From Nematopogon swammerdamellus (taxonomy: Eukaryota; Arthropoda; Insecta; Lepidoptera; Adelidae), in the NCBI GenBank assembly GCA_946902875.1, contig OX336354.1:10017247-10081246 (forward strand): a stretch of 64,000 bases of DNA, given 5' to 3'. The notes below the pieces were generated by a model. The model worked only from the letters and a program-made list of their open reading frames with translations. It did not search any database and had not been told where the DNA came from. Position 1 is the stretch's first letter. The number at the start of each line of letters is the position of its first letter. A program made the position numbers and the translations under genes. Below, one piece after another: positions 1 to 11,040 of the stretch.

Positions 1-277
1 TAGAGGAGGGTGTTAATCGAGATCGGGACTAGCGAGTGGCCACTCTAAATTTCCCGCGCATGCTTCACGTTTCGGCCCGCATCAAGCCCTCGTCAGCTAG
101 TCTGCGTTGACTAGGACGCGGGGAACCACCAGTCCCGCTCTCGACCTCCCTCTCTACGTATACATATTCTGTAGGATGCTTCCAGTGCTACCTTCGCTCC
201 GGGTCAGTCGGAGGGTAGTGGCTGAGACCATCGTTTGTGAAGAAACGCAGGTAAATTGCTCCTGACCGAAAGCTTAC

Positions 278-407
278 CTGCCTACCTCTCTCTAGGACCT
301 CCGTTACCTCGTCCTTGGGCACGCCCAGGGTGAGGAACATGCCTGGAGAGCGTTCTTCGGGTCGGTACGCTGTCACATTGTAAGGACCAACGGTCAACTC
401 TATACCA
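278..407 (-). CDS. Candidate internal exon of an unrecognised host gene
   Basis: On the minus strand a reading frame of about 43 codons stays open and has the composition of ordinary protein, including the stretches VGPYNVTAYRPEERSPGMF and LGVPKDEVTEVLERGR. It ends at a textbook splice donor (CAG followed by GTAAGC, GT at 277-276), after which the frame reads into intron-like sequence. A pyrimidine-rich run with a possible branch site (ctgac) ends at an AG at 409-408, which would make a 130-nt exon entering at codon position 3 and leaving in phase 0. An ATG in the same frame lies just upstream at 415-413, so it could instead be a first coding exon. I do not recognise the protein. No neighbouring exon is identified in the window, so the rest of the gene would lie at or beyond the left edge, or across a long intron. 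Confidence 0.4.
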
Positions 408-870
408 CTTGGCATTGGAGGCAGTCAGGAGAGCGTGGGCGAAATTACAAATGATTGTACGTATATCTCTGACGAACTTGTGGACTTGAGTTTCTTTGAC
501 AAAACGCGTGTTACGATCGCTCAGATGCAAATAATTGTGTTCATTAATAAATTTTAGTTAGAGAATGCAGTTATACACACCCCTGGCGCCTCTTCCATAC
601 TGAATGCAATGAATTTATCAGTTCTATACGTTTTAATTCTTTGAGTCGAACATAACATGTGTGTACTGCCTAATTGTTGTGTTATACAATTTATTTAATA
701 GATCTAATTTCTCGATAGCCTAGGGTCCTATTTAAATAAGTCGATTTAATTATTGCTATCTATGGATGTTGTCAGAAAGTTATATAAACATAAATTTTAT
801 TTTAATCTATTCGATCAACGTCAACTTACCACGGATGCACACCAAACGGCCCTGTAGCTCTTTTATTCAC

Positions 871-1075
871 AGAACCGGAAAAATGTGGAACGCACTCCCT
901 GTCTATCTATTTTCTCCCAAGTAACGCCTAGGGTTTTTCCAAAGGGGTGCGAAAAGGCTCCTGTCAGGCCGGCATGGCATTCGCAATCCCGGTGCATCAC
1001 AGAATGTCCATGGGCATCGTTAGACACCTACTTGTAGGTGAAACAATGCCAAATGATGCGCTATCCATAAAAAAG
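871..1075 (+). mobile_element. LINE-W 3' end fragment
   Basis: LINE-W is a recurrent non-LTR retrotransposon end. Its coding strand reads like an RT C-terminus, with a WNALP motif, then PPK and GVFKRG-like residues, followed by 'ggccggcatggcattcgca' and 'ccatgggcatcgtt'. This copy keeps WNALP (near 885), the 'ggccggcatggcattcgc' block and the 3' 'ctatccataaaaaa' end. Frames are broken by stops, so it is dead. The piece at 1150-1190 resembles part of the LINE scrap at 23282-23400. The nearest relative in the window is the copy at 52688-52888. Confidence 0.6.
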
Positions 1076-1860
1076 TCATTTGAAAGAAGTAGGTATTATG
1101 TAAGATATGTGTCAGGCAGGAGCATGCCACGTGTAGTGAAATGAAATGAATGTCTCTGCCTACCTCAACAGAATCAACGTGGCTTTATGAATATATTTAT
1201 ATATTTAAAATTATAAAATTTATAATTCAATCTAAATTGTTGCGAAATGGCATAGCTATGCCATAGTCCATAGTACAGTAGAAGAAAATCGTAAATCGAG
1301 ATTTCTGTTTCTGGGAAATCTGATTTTATATGAAGCTGAATGACGGTACAGCTATTAATTGATACATACAAATTAAATTCGCCTGACATTGACATAATTG
1401 GAAACAACTCCAAATTGACTTTGACAAATTTTTATACTCAAACTTTACACGTAACGTCTCAATCGGCTAAACACGTGTAGATAACACGTGTAACAGCCTA
1501 TCAATTAATAACTTCGAACATACCTACAGATTTGAATCTGTGTTGTATGTTTTGAAAAATTTCTTAAGGTAAACCAAATATAAAAATCGTCCACGCATGT
1601 TTGGAAAAGATCATTTCATTTATACGAAGTACGATAATAATAATAAACTATTTATTTAATGTTTGTACTAATTTTGTGCATTTTTATTACTTTTTATAGT
1701 ATAACATGAGTAGAATTTATATAAATTATTATAAAAATGTGAAATAAAGAGCTTGAAATATAATAAACGATAATAAACGATACGATTTACGTGTACTGGA
1801 ACTTATGCTCTATCTATATCTTAAAAACAAATTATGTATGCTTGCTCTGTATTGCTCTCT
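1076..1860. other. AT-rich stretch with no gene recognised
   Basis: This stretch is AT-rich with scattered short A/T runs. I see no splice-site-bounded open frame, RNA gene or terminal repeats. A short LINE-like scrap occurs near 1150-1190. Confidence 0.5.
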
Positions 1861-1912
1861 TCATCATCATCATCATCAGCCTGTATCGGTCCACTGCTGG
1901 ACATTGCTCCCT
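1861..1912 (-). mobile_element. RTE-type LINE 3' tail scrap
   Basis: Read on the minus strand, this is the last part of an RTE-like LINE ORF (the usual end is EAYVQQWTDTG) followed by a (TGA)n/(ATG)n tail. Here only 'ccagcagtggaccgatacag' and the trinucleotide tail remain. Two longer copies lie at 60523-60640 and 62024-62105. Confidence 0.6.
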
Positions 1913-2114
1913 TATTATCTGAAAATAAAATAATTCTCCAGGATGTGTAAAAAAAATATTCAAAATTGTATACAAAGAGCGATTAAACTATACATCTTAT
2001 ACAAAGTGCGACGTGAGACGTGACCGCCATTTTCAAAAGTACTGCCTATAAATCAGATGCTTCACTTTTCTAAATTGATATTGTAATCCGTTGTGGTCGT
2101 TTTGTTTTGCCTTT

Positions 2115-2150
2115 AAATAAATGAAGACATTCTGAATCTGATGTTGCTTC
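2115..2150 (+). mobile_element. LINE-G 3' tail scrap
   Basis: The sequence 'aataaatgaagacattctg' followed by 'aatctgatg' matches the 3' terminus of the LINE whose tail is a (TCTGAA)n repeat (see 31853-32003 and 42457-42612, both minus). Confidence 0.35.
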
Positions 2151-2756
2151 GTTAAATTGCTATCGCACTGTTTCGGTGGCGTGGAGTCGTCCACAGTGGG
2201 CGTTCTAGAAGCTCACTTTTGTTACATTTTGAGGAATTTGAGACGAAGATACAGAGGGCAAAGCGGACTTATTAGTGATCTCTTTACAGTCAATCTTTAT
2301 GTAGAAGAATTCATTTTTTATTTAATTATTTCAGCTTAAATATGCATAATATTAATTACACACGCAGTGGCGACGGTACTAGACCAAATGTAAACGTCAG
2401 CGACATCAGCTTTGCGAGACCTCTTTGATCTCCCAGTCAGAAAGAAAAAGATAAATAGAATGAGACTGATATTTTTATGTATGAGTATATGAGTTTTATT
2501 GCTAATCAAATGTTGACAAAAATTATATGAACAATCACAAATTAAAATAAATAACCCAACAAGCAATAGCCTAAAGTGTGCGACCATGCTTTGATGAGAA
2601 TTTTTGGGATCGAGCGATACCAAATGGAGTCGGCTAGGGTAAACGAATTTTTGCGAGGCCCCCTCAGGCGCGAGGCCTTCGCGTCATCGTCGGCGCGGCG
2701 TGCGCCGACGTCGCCGACGCCTAGCGCCGCCACTGCACACACGGATCCTCTGTACT
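2151..2756. other. Unassigned stretch ending in a short GC-rich block
   Basis: Nothing is recognised up to about 2550. From 2640 to 2745 the sequence becomes strongly CpG-rich ('cgtcggcgcggcgtgcgcc'). It abuts the large palindrome. It could be a transposon remnant or a small CpG cluster, but no domain can be read. Confidence 0.3.
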
Positions 2757-3297
2757 AAAAAAATTGGTAAAAAAACTTTTAAGTTAAACGGTTTTATTAA
2801 AAAAAACTAGAAAAAAAACAGCTGTACAAAAAACTAGAAAATAATAAGGACACAAGCCTGGGCCTTCTTAAGATTTTACGTCTGGGTAAGAAATCGTGCA
2901 ATACTAGCGTGCTGTCTTCTCATGTCGGATGCCAAAGGGCACATTGTGTCGCTGCGTCAGCGGAATAAGTAATAAATTGAGACTTTTAACAGACTAATAT
3001 AAAAACGTGGGGCGCATGTTATTTATTACGCATATTATACGCCCCACGTTTTTATATTAGTCTGTTAAAAGTCTCAATTTATTACTTATTCCGCTGACGC
3101 AGCGACACAATGTGCCCTTTGGCATCCGACATGAGAAGACAGCACGCTAGTATTGCACGATTTCTTACCCAGACGTAAAATCTTAAGAAGGCCCAGGCTT
3201 GTGTCCTTATTATTTTCTAGTTTTTTGTACAGCTGTTTTTTTTCTAGTTTTTTTTAATAAAACCGTTTAACTTAAAAGTTTTTTTACCAATTTTTTT
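2757..3297. repeat. Near-perfect palindrome, two 258-bp arms and 25-bp spacer
   Basis: The left arm (2757-3014) and right arm (3040-3297) are reverse complements. Over the roughly 160 bp compared base by base I found no mismatch. The spacer 3015-3039 is 'catgttatttatta...' and is not self-complementary. Both arms end in A/T homopolymer runs. The right arm lies about 110 bp past the stop codon of the Pif1 fragment at 3407. Candidates are a fold-back transposon, long TIRs of a deleted element, or an assembly or template-switch artefact. The lack of divergence means it is either very young or artefactual. Confidence 0.9.
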
Positions 3298-3406
3298 ATT
3301 TACTCGTTTTTAGTTTGATTTTTGGCTTGTATCATTCATTACGTAAACTCGTCATCCTTTCCAACTCTCTCATTGCATTTTTGTTAATCGGTTTCTTACC
3401 TGTCAA

Positions 3407-3715
3407 TTACTCACAATCAAGCTCCTCAATACATAACCCTTCTAAAGACTTTACGCGACTCAATGCAACATACGCTTGACCCTCCTCAAATAGTCTGGAG
3501 CCCAAATACACGACAGCACGGTCAACAGTACTGCCCTGCATTTTATGGACAGTGGAGGCCCATGACAAAATTATCGGTAACATCCGTCTCTCAGCTGTTC
3601 CATAATTAAACTTTGCTGGAAACTGTATGGCTTTAGGATGGATAAGGTGTCCGCCGTCTCTTTCAAAATCAATTTGAACAGATGGTATGTCTGTTTCATA
3701 CTTTTGCGTTCGAAA
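3407..3715 (-). pseudogene. Pif1-type DNA helicase C-terminal fragment
   Basis: The final roughly 100 codons of a superfamily-1B helicase are readable, with [11 protein letters not shown], then [17 protein letters not shown] (the conserved W-A-x-T-[IV]-HK-x-QG motif) and [19 protein letters not shown] (the motif VI region, with the arginine in ALSR). The frame stops with TGA at 3409-3407. Walker A/B motifs and everything N-terminal to residue [10 protein letters not shown] are absent. Upstream, the frame instead runs into the 130-bp tandem repeat and begins at an ATG inside it (3799). Helicases of this family occur both as host genes and in Helitron-like elements. The broken context favours a mobile-element or retrocopy relic. 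No strong sign of current function. Confidence 0.8.
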
Positions 3716-5782
3716 AGTATGGGACACTCGTCCAAGCAAACCAAATGAGCCCAAACTCGAGGGGGTTACTAGTAACGGTTGAAGAGTTCCACTGTACACC
3801 TCCTGACTCCATCATCAGACCCTCGTCGCCAAGTGTATTGGTAAAAGTAAGGGACACTCGTCCAAACCAACCCTATGAGCCCAAACTCGAGGGGGTTACT
3901 AGTAACGGTTGAAGAGTTCCACTGTACACCTCCTGACTCCATCGTCAGATCCTCGTCACCAAGTGTATTGGTAGAAGTAAGGGACACTCGTCCAAACCAA
4001 CCATATGAGCCGAAACTCGAGGGGGTTACTAGTAAACGTTGAAGAGTTCCACTGTACACCTCCTGACTCCATCATCAGACCCTCGTCACCAAGTGTATTG
4101 GTAGAAGTATGGGACACTCGTCCAAACCAACCAAATGAGCCCAAACTCGAGGGGGTTACTAGTAACGGTTGAAGAGTTACACTGTACACCTCCTGACTCC
4201 ATCATCAGACCCTCGTCACCAAGTCTATTGGTTAGAAGTATGGGACACTCGTCCAAACCAACCAAATGAGCCCAAACTCGAGGGAGTTACTAGTAACGGT
4301 TGAAGAGTTCCACTGTACACCTCCTGACTCCATCATCAGACCCTCGTCACCAAGTATATTGGTAGAACTATGGGACACTCGTCCAAACCAATCAAATGAG
4401 CCCAAACTAGAGGGGGTTACTAGTAACGGTTGAAGAGTTCCACTGTACACCTCCTGACTCCATCATCAGAGCCTCGTCACCAAGTGTACTGGTAGTAGTA
4501 TGGGACACTCGTCCAAACCAACCATATGAGCCCAAACTCGAGGGGGTTACTAGTTACGGTTGAAGAGTTCCCCGTCCACCTCCTGACTCCATCATCAGAC
4601 TCTCGTCACCAAGTGTATTGGTAAAAGTATGGGACACTCGTCCAAACCAGCCAAATGAGCCCAAACTCGAGGGGGTTACTAGTAACGGTTGAAGAGTTCC
4701 ACTGTACACCTCCTGACTCCATCATCAGACCCTCGTCACCAAGTGTATTGGTAGAAGTATGGGACACTCGTCCAAACCAACCATATGAGCCCAAACTCGA
4801 GGAAGTTACTAGTAACGGTTGAAGAGTTCCACTGTCCACCTCCTGACTCCATCATCAGACCCTCGCCAAGTGTATTGGTAGAAGTATGGGACACTCGTCC
4901 AAACCAACCAAATGAGCCCAAACTCGAGGGGGTTACTAGTAACGATTGAAGAGTTTCACTGTACACCTCCTGACTACATCATCAGACCCTCGTCACCAAG
5001 TGTATTGGTAGAAGTATAGGACACTCGTTCAAACAAACCAAATGAGCCCATACTCGAGGGGGTTACTAGTAACGGTTGAAGAGTTCCACTGTATACCTCC
5101 TGATTCCATCATCAGACCCTCGTCACCAAGTGTATTGGTAGAAGTATGGGACACTCGTCCAAACCAACCAAATGAGCCCAAACTCGAGGGGGTTACTAGT
5201 AACGGTTGAAGAGTTCCACTGTACACCTCCTGACTCCATCATCAGATCCTCGTCACCAAGTGTATTGGTAGAAGTAAGGGACACTCGTCCAAACCAACCA
5301 TATGAGCCGAAACTTGAGGGGGTTACTAGTAAACGTTGAAGAGTTCCACTGTACACCTCCTGACTCCATCATCAGACTCTCGTCACCAAGTGTATTGGTA
5401 GAAGTATGGGACACTCGTCCAAACCAACCAAATGAGCCCAAACTCGAGGGGGTTACTAGTAACGGTTGAAGAGTTCCACTGTACACCTCCTGACTCCATC
5501 ATCAGACCCTCGTCACCAAGTGTATTGGTAGAAGTATGGGACACTCTTCCAAACCAACCATATGAGCCCAAACTCGAGGGGGTTACTAGTAACGGTTGAA
5601 GAGTTCCACTGTCCACCTCCTGACTCCATCATCAGACCCTCGTCACCAAGTGTATTGGTAGAAGTATGGAACACTCGTCCAAACCAACCACATGAGCCCA
5701 AACTCGAGGGGTTTACTAGTAACGGTTGAAGAGTTCCACTGTCCTCCTCCTGACTCCATCATCAGACCCTCGTTACCAAGTT
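3716..5782. repeat. Minisatellite: about 16 tandem copies of a 130-bp unit
   Basis: The anchor 'gggacactcgtccaaacca' recurs about every 130 bp from 3720 to 5667 (16 occurrences), and 'gactccatcatcagaccctc' recurs in step. Copies differ by point changes and one is shortened to about 126 bp (near 4861). On the minus strand each unit opens with an ATG and stays open for up to 77 codons. Because 130 is not a multiple of 3, no frame persists through the array, so these ORFs are repeat artefacts. The left end runs without a break into the Pif1 fragment. The right end stops at 'ccctcgttaccaag', followed by transposon-like sequence. Confidence 0.95.
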
Positions 5783-5789
5783 GAAATTA

Positions 5790-5950
5790 TCATATTATTG
5801 TATTGTCACGAGAACTCAATGTGTGTGCAAAGTTTCATAAAAATCGGTTCAGTAGAAGTGGTTGAAAAAGTTGTCGCAAGATTTGAAACAAAGATAGTAA
5901 CAAACAAACAAATATACGGAGTCAAGCTAAATAAAACCGTTTAAAAATAT
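5790..5950 (+). mobile_element. Likely transposon terminal segment
   Basis: The text 'aaagtttcataaaaatcggt', then 'tcagtagaagtggttgaaaa' and a run of 'caaacaaacaaata' resembles the common 3' region of lepidopteran interspersed repeats. It borders the minisatellite, and may be the outer part of the element in which the 130-bp unit arose. Family not identified. Confidence 0.35.
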
Positions 5951-6575
5951 ATCTGTCCGCAGAGGTATTAATATCTAAACAAATTTACAAACATTTGCAC
6001 TTGTCTATGTAATTAAAGCCAATATTTATTGACCATTCTTATTGCAGTAACACTGCACTCGAACTTGTCACATTTTATTCTATTTATTCTATCCATAATA
6101 GCTACCTGTGATTATAATGTATAGAAATAAAAAAATTACAGTTTATTAATGAAGTAAACAATTCAATAAAAATAGGAATCATTATTATTTGTTGTAGAAT
6201 AGGTTTTCTGCGTGTAATATTTTAAAGTTTATTATATTTTTATATTTACATTAGATAATTTAATAATACTACAATTTCAAAGTACGAGTATCATTGATTT
6301 CCAGTAGCGACCATGCAAAGTCTCTACAGTTTTCAAGTTCAAATCGCTTATCGAAAAGAGCGATACAAAATGGCGGAGCAGAAGCCGAGAGACTGCTGAC
6401 TTATGTCCCGGTCGCAGTTGTATTGATATGTTCATCAAAACAATAAATATTGCCGCTCGGAGGTTCAATTAACCGGCACGACGGTAGCGCGTACAGTCGC
6501 GGCGTCATATCTGCTTAAACTACACAATGTATGTATAAGAGTAAAAATACCTATTCGATAGAAAAATCGTTGAAA

Positions 6576-6930
6576 TTAAGACGAGACGGAAGTTAACTTT
6601 CTCCATACAAAATCGTCTTTCGACATTTATGTTTTATCCGATTTTTATAATTATTTTTTTTTTTTGTAATAAGGACAGTTGAATTTACGTTCCTATCTTT
6701 TGATTTTTTTAATATCTAAAGTTATGACTCAATAAAGCTTAATGAACTTCATGACATCAAAAAATAAATCAATTATTGTTTTCGGTCGAAATACAAATTT
6801 TTGGCTCCGGTGTTGTAGGTATATTTCATATAAACAAACGAAACGTAGATTGGACGGTCCTTAAGACAAGAAAAAAAAATTGGAAAAAAAGGTTTTCGTA
6901 TGAAGAAAGTTTACTTCCGTCTCGTCTTAA
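6576..6930. mobile_element. MITE with about 30-bp inverted termini and TTAA at both ends
   Basis: The left end 'ttaagacgagacggaagtta' is mirrored at 6898-6930 ('gtatgaagaaagtttacttc' then 'cgtctcgtcttaa'), giving imperfect inverted repeats of roughly 30 bp around 290 bp of AT-rich sequence with no ORF. TTAA at both edges could be a piggyBac-type target duplication (element 6580-6926) or simply part of the inverted repeat. The termini GACGAG do not match the usual piggyBac CCY start, so the superfamily is open. Confidence 0.6.
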
Positions 6931-7046
6931 AAGTGTATAACGATTTTACGGCAACAAAATTAGCTTGTAGATGAATACCTAGTATTATAATAAAATAAAA
7001 CTAATTTAACTTAAATACAGTACAGCCAGTTAGCCCAGTAATCGAA

Positions 7047-7142
7047 AGAGAAGTCTCCGGTATACCACCTTCTCGAAGGCGATATTGGCTGGTCGTAGCA
7101 TGCGCTCTGGTCCATCTGACTCAGCTAACCATACCGGATAAC
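7047..7142 (+). mobile_element. SINE-B 3' tail fragment
   Basis: It carries 'gagaagtctccggtat', a 'cgatattggctgg' block and 'ccataccggat' in the order seen in the SINE-B tail of the copy at 44622-45030. No head or poly(A) remains. Confidence 0.55.
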
Positions 7143-7639
7143 GGCAGTTACCTCCTTACACCGTAATATAAGCAGGACGGTGGCGGCAAATCTTTTGTAC
7201 AGTCGCGGCAGTAAGTGAGATTTCAAAGTGGATGCAAAATGGATGTCACGAACACGCCAGATATAGACGCTTCCATACACTTTATAATAATTGAAACTGC
7301 GGCCACCGAAACTGGTTATGTAAATATGTACCTACATCAGAAAATTTAAATGTTTTGACTTTGGGCACGAAAGACAATACCACACATTACACAATATATA
7401 TCAATTTCAAACTTCAAATTTTAAAAAATAATAATTGTGCCTTCCTAGTGTAAGTTAAAAAAAAAATACATTCCACATAAATTTAAAACTATTTTCCTTC
7501 AGATTCGTTAAGGATTAATTAATTATTTTAAGTCCAAAAGGAAAGTTTGACATCTTGTCGAATTTTACAAAACAAATTAAAAATTATATTTATCATTCTT
7601 GTGCAAATATCGAATATGCGTCTTAGTCACGTACATTTA

Positions 7640-7885
7640 GTAATCTGTGCCAAAAGCTTCTTGAAGAGGCTTGGGCCTCTGCTGGTGGACGCAACTGGCT
7701 TCCTGCAATCAAGGGCCTACTTCATTCAAAGGGTAAAGCCTTGCCATCTAGCGGGGTAATGCCGCAAGTGTTCTAGGAACATTTGAAAACGCCCCTTTTG
7801 ATGGTTATTTTAATGTGTGTTAGGTAGGTTTTAATTCTTTATTTGTTAGTATTACTTTTTTGTATTTTATGAAAATAAATGGTAT
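7640..7885 (+). other. Unrecognised segment with retroelement-like 3' features
   Basis: A GC-richer block (7650-7760) in an AT-rich setting is followed by AT-rich sequence containing 'gaaaataaatgg', a possible polyadenylation signal. It could be a 5'-truncated retroposon, but I recognise no motif and see no second copy in the window. Confidence 0.25.
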
Positions 7886-8289
7886 CACGTTTTTATTATA
7901 TTATATCTTATATATGCTTATACCTATATATATTATACATAATTACAAAAAAGTTAAATGACGAGAATTTTTAAAAGTCCATAGAATTTGTTTTTTTTTT
8001 CACTTTTGGACATGTTACATTCCACAAAAGTCACTCAGTGAACGTCGATACATTTGCTACCGTGTAACGCCTCTGCCTCGCGTGAGGACTAAATTGCAAT
8101 TTATACCAACCCACATCCTCGCGGACATGTTCTTACATTTGCATGTCCATTGTGGAGCTACGTAGGTACAATGCAACCTGTTTTTGTACCTGTCATTGTA
8201 TTGTAACCGTTGGGTACTAATTATGCTTCTATAGAGTAAGGATTATATAGTAGATGTGTATAGCAATCGCTTCTGCAGATCTTTCCTCT

Positions 8290-8440
8290 ATAAAACCGGT
8301 AAACTCTGGAAAGCTATCCCTGCCCATATATTTCCTCCCAAGTTAAGTCACAGGCCTTCATGATGTTGAAGAGGCACCTGCAAGGCTGGCATGGCTTTCA
8401 CTCACAACTCCCATACGACCGAATGTCCGTGGACGTCGTT
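8290..8440 (+). mobile_element. LINE-W 3' end fragment
   Basis: It retains 'cccatatatttcctcccaag', 'ggctggcatggctttc' and 'cgaccgaatgtccgtgga' in family order. It is more diverged than the copy at 871-1075. Confidence 0.55.
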
Positions 8441-9268
8441 AGTTAAATATATTGAACTGGAGACTCTGGCTCCAGTTTCTATACTCATCACTGTTCTTTT
8501 CGGCATCTGCCTGAACTATTGTAAAACTCCAATACAAAACAATGACGTAGAATAAAGAGGTTCCAAGCTTTTATTGAAATTTTCAAAATATAAACAAACC
8601 CCTTGTCTCTCAGCCGAGACTCGCGAACGAATACAAAAACAAACCGCTTTCTGTTTTAGAAGGATTTTTCAAAATATAATTTATTTTTAATCATTTAATT
8701 GTACTAATGGCCAGTAGTAAGGTGGTAATCGGTACAATAGATATGTGTTGAAAGAGTCGAGAGAGGGAAGAGAGAATAAATTTACCAACCACCGATTCTC
8801 TATAACTCTATAAGGTTCACCTCGTCGTCGCCACAGATAGATATGTGCTCAGCACCAGGGCAGAGAAGATTGATAATTATTCTGTGTCGGTTCCATTATC
8901 GTTTATTCTGTCAGAAAAGTAAAAACTCTCAAAATCATGTTGGCAAGTGCGCGCGCAAACTCGTTATCAGACTAACTTTTGCCCGCGGCTTCGCTTCGAG
9001 TGACTTTGTGCTCACAGCTCAGGCCGCCGATGACGTAGCGTTATGATTTATAGCCTAAAACCATCTTATGAGAAGTGATAGAATGTAACAGCGAAAACGG
9101 TATGCAAATCGATAAAGTGGTTCTCGAGTTACTAGAGATACAAGTATTCATATATTGACGTACGTTACACGGCCGCCCCTAGAAACTTTGCTTTATTTTA
9201 ATACCCTTTGCTCAAGTCTTTTGCTACTACCAACTTACATACATCTCACAACATACGACTCTCAAACA

Positions 9269-9401
9269 TCCAAAGGTTGACTGGGAGAAATCCCCGTAAG
9301 GGATGAGTCCGCCTTTGCCCTTCATGTAAATTACTTAACGTTTGGTTCTGTCAAAAAAAATTTTGGAGCAATAAAGTCATTCTATCTATCTATCTATCTA
9401 A
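9269..9401 (+). mobile_element. LINE-T 3' UTR with (ATCT)n tail
   Basis: It reads 'ccaaaggttgactgggagaa', then 'agggatgagtccgcctttgc', then 'gcaataaagtcattc', and ends in five or so ATCT units. The AATAAA-like signal directly before the simple repeat is the normal end of a non-LTR element. Related ends lie at 19518-19621 and 54996-55110. The 3' end of the SINE at 20643 shares the same block. Confidence 0.6.
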
Positions 9402-9675
9402 CCTTATAGCTCTGTCATGAACCATTTTCTTTGTTTCAGAACAGATCTTTACATTGAAAAGTGTCTACGTGCGTAGCCCTTCTGGCATCTTGACAGCGCG
9501 CTGATATCTTACTCCCGACTAATGTGAGAACCGAACGGAGATACCGGCTAATAGAATACCGCGCCGGCCGTCCACTACGCCCATTCGGTCATATTTTATT
9601 TATATCTACATAGCTCGTTTAGGCTTTGAATGGACCTGACTGAAAATTGTACTTACCAAATGTTGAAATGGTGGG

Positions 9676-9834
9676 TTATTTTTTTATATTATCCGGTATG
9701 GGTGGCTGAGTCGGAGGGGCTAAAGCACATGCTCCGACCAGCCAATATCACCTCCGAGAAGGTAGGTGCCATACCGGAGACTTCCCTGGATTGCTGGCTA
9801 TACTGGACTAGAGGAGAACACAACCGAGGCTGCA
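9676..9834 (-). mobile_element. SINE-B 3' tail fragment
   Basis: On the minus strand it runs from 'gtgttctcctctagtccagt' through 'gaggtgatattggctggtcg' to 'cacccataccgga' and an A-run. The head is missing. Confidence 0.65.
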
Positions 9835-10679
9835 ATTATTATTTTTTGAGTCTTTCCAAACGAAGTCGGAGCCGGATGTTTTTCGGTCTGTACACTTTCT
9901 TATCGAAGTCGGTGCAGCCATTACAATGTTATGGAAGTGCAAACTGAAAACAATATTGAAAAAAAAACAGAATACATGATTTTGGTATTAAACACAAAAA
10001 CAAATTTTTAATAAGAAAACTTTACGAAAATCTGGATTATCAATTTCCTTTTTTTCTATACCTACATATTTTTTTCAAGTGTTCTTCGAAACGTTGTTTT
10101 TAATAGAGGAAAAGCCATCTGGTCGACGAATTAGCAAAAGGCAAAAGTAATTTATGCACATTCGTTGAATACAAATAATGCATTACTTAAACAGATAGAA
10201 ATTGATGAAATAACCTACGATCAATCTGTTGAGTTTGCATTATGTCAGCAGCTTGTATCGCCAATTTTGGTCACACACCATTTTAGCGGACATTAATGAA
10301 CCTTTTATGCATCCAAAGAATGGCGACCAAAGGCATTACGCGTACTTGCAAATGAATACACGTTGGGATGCGTTTGTAGATAATGTACTTCTTTTGTTAA
10401 CTCTTAAATTCGAAATATTTAATTTGTCACACGACAAGTTTCATAATATATATATTTTTTTATTTCGACTTTAAACCCATGAAAATAAAATATATCCATG
10501 GATCCTGGAGTACCGAATATAGAATGTGCGTGTGGCCTAATTATTGTTATCATTGTAATTTATTTTTTTTATGTACAAAAAAAAACTCTTTTTTACTAAC
10601 GTTCACAACGCTACTGTTTATTTACTTATACTAATTTGTATGCAGAAACAGCTATGTATGTATTCAAACATCGGAAATG

Positions 10680-11040
10680 AGAGGATTCATCGGAATTCAA
10701 AGGTCGTGGGCTCGAATCCCTGAGATATCTGGTGCGGGCTGGAAGAAGACGCCTGCCGATCACTGTTCTGTGTTCGGATCAAATTTCCGATACTTGTGCT
10801 TTCTTTGTGATGAAATAAATAACTAAACTAAACTATAATTGTTTTTTCCTTTGCGATTACCATAAATATACAAGGACGATTAGATTTTTTTCGAACATGA
10901 TCGGATGCCACTTCCTTCCTCCGAAATATTCTGCGTAGTGTAGGGCGGACCTTACGAGGTCTCCAGCACGGCTAACGGTCTGACAATGATGTATTGTAAG
11001 TGGGAGTCAAAGGTTCGATTCTATTAACATTTTATAATTT
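10680..11040 (+). other. Two weak tRNA-like B-box segments, possible SINE relics
   Basis: 'gtcgtgggctcgaatccc' near 10705 and 'caaaggttcgattcta' near 11011 each resemble a polymerase III B box (GGTTCGANTCC). The first is followed by AT-rich sequence with 'aaataaataactaaac'. No complete cloverleaf can be drawn, so these are not called as tRNA genes. Confidence 0.25.

Noticed and set aside
3769..5701. Series of 62-96-codon minus-strand open frames, one per repeat unit
   Set aside because: They are the same 130-bp unit read in shifting frames. 130 is not a multiple of three, so none forms a continuous protein.
3716..5782. CRISPR-like direct repeats
   Set aside because: Units are contiguous with no unique spacers, and the sequence context is eukaryotic.
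10229..10474. 81-codon frame including HPKNGDQRHYAYLQMNTRWD
   Set aside because: It looks protein-like for about 30 residues but ends in low-complexity AT-rich sequence. No motif or splice context was found, so it is left uncalled.
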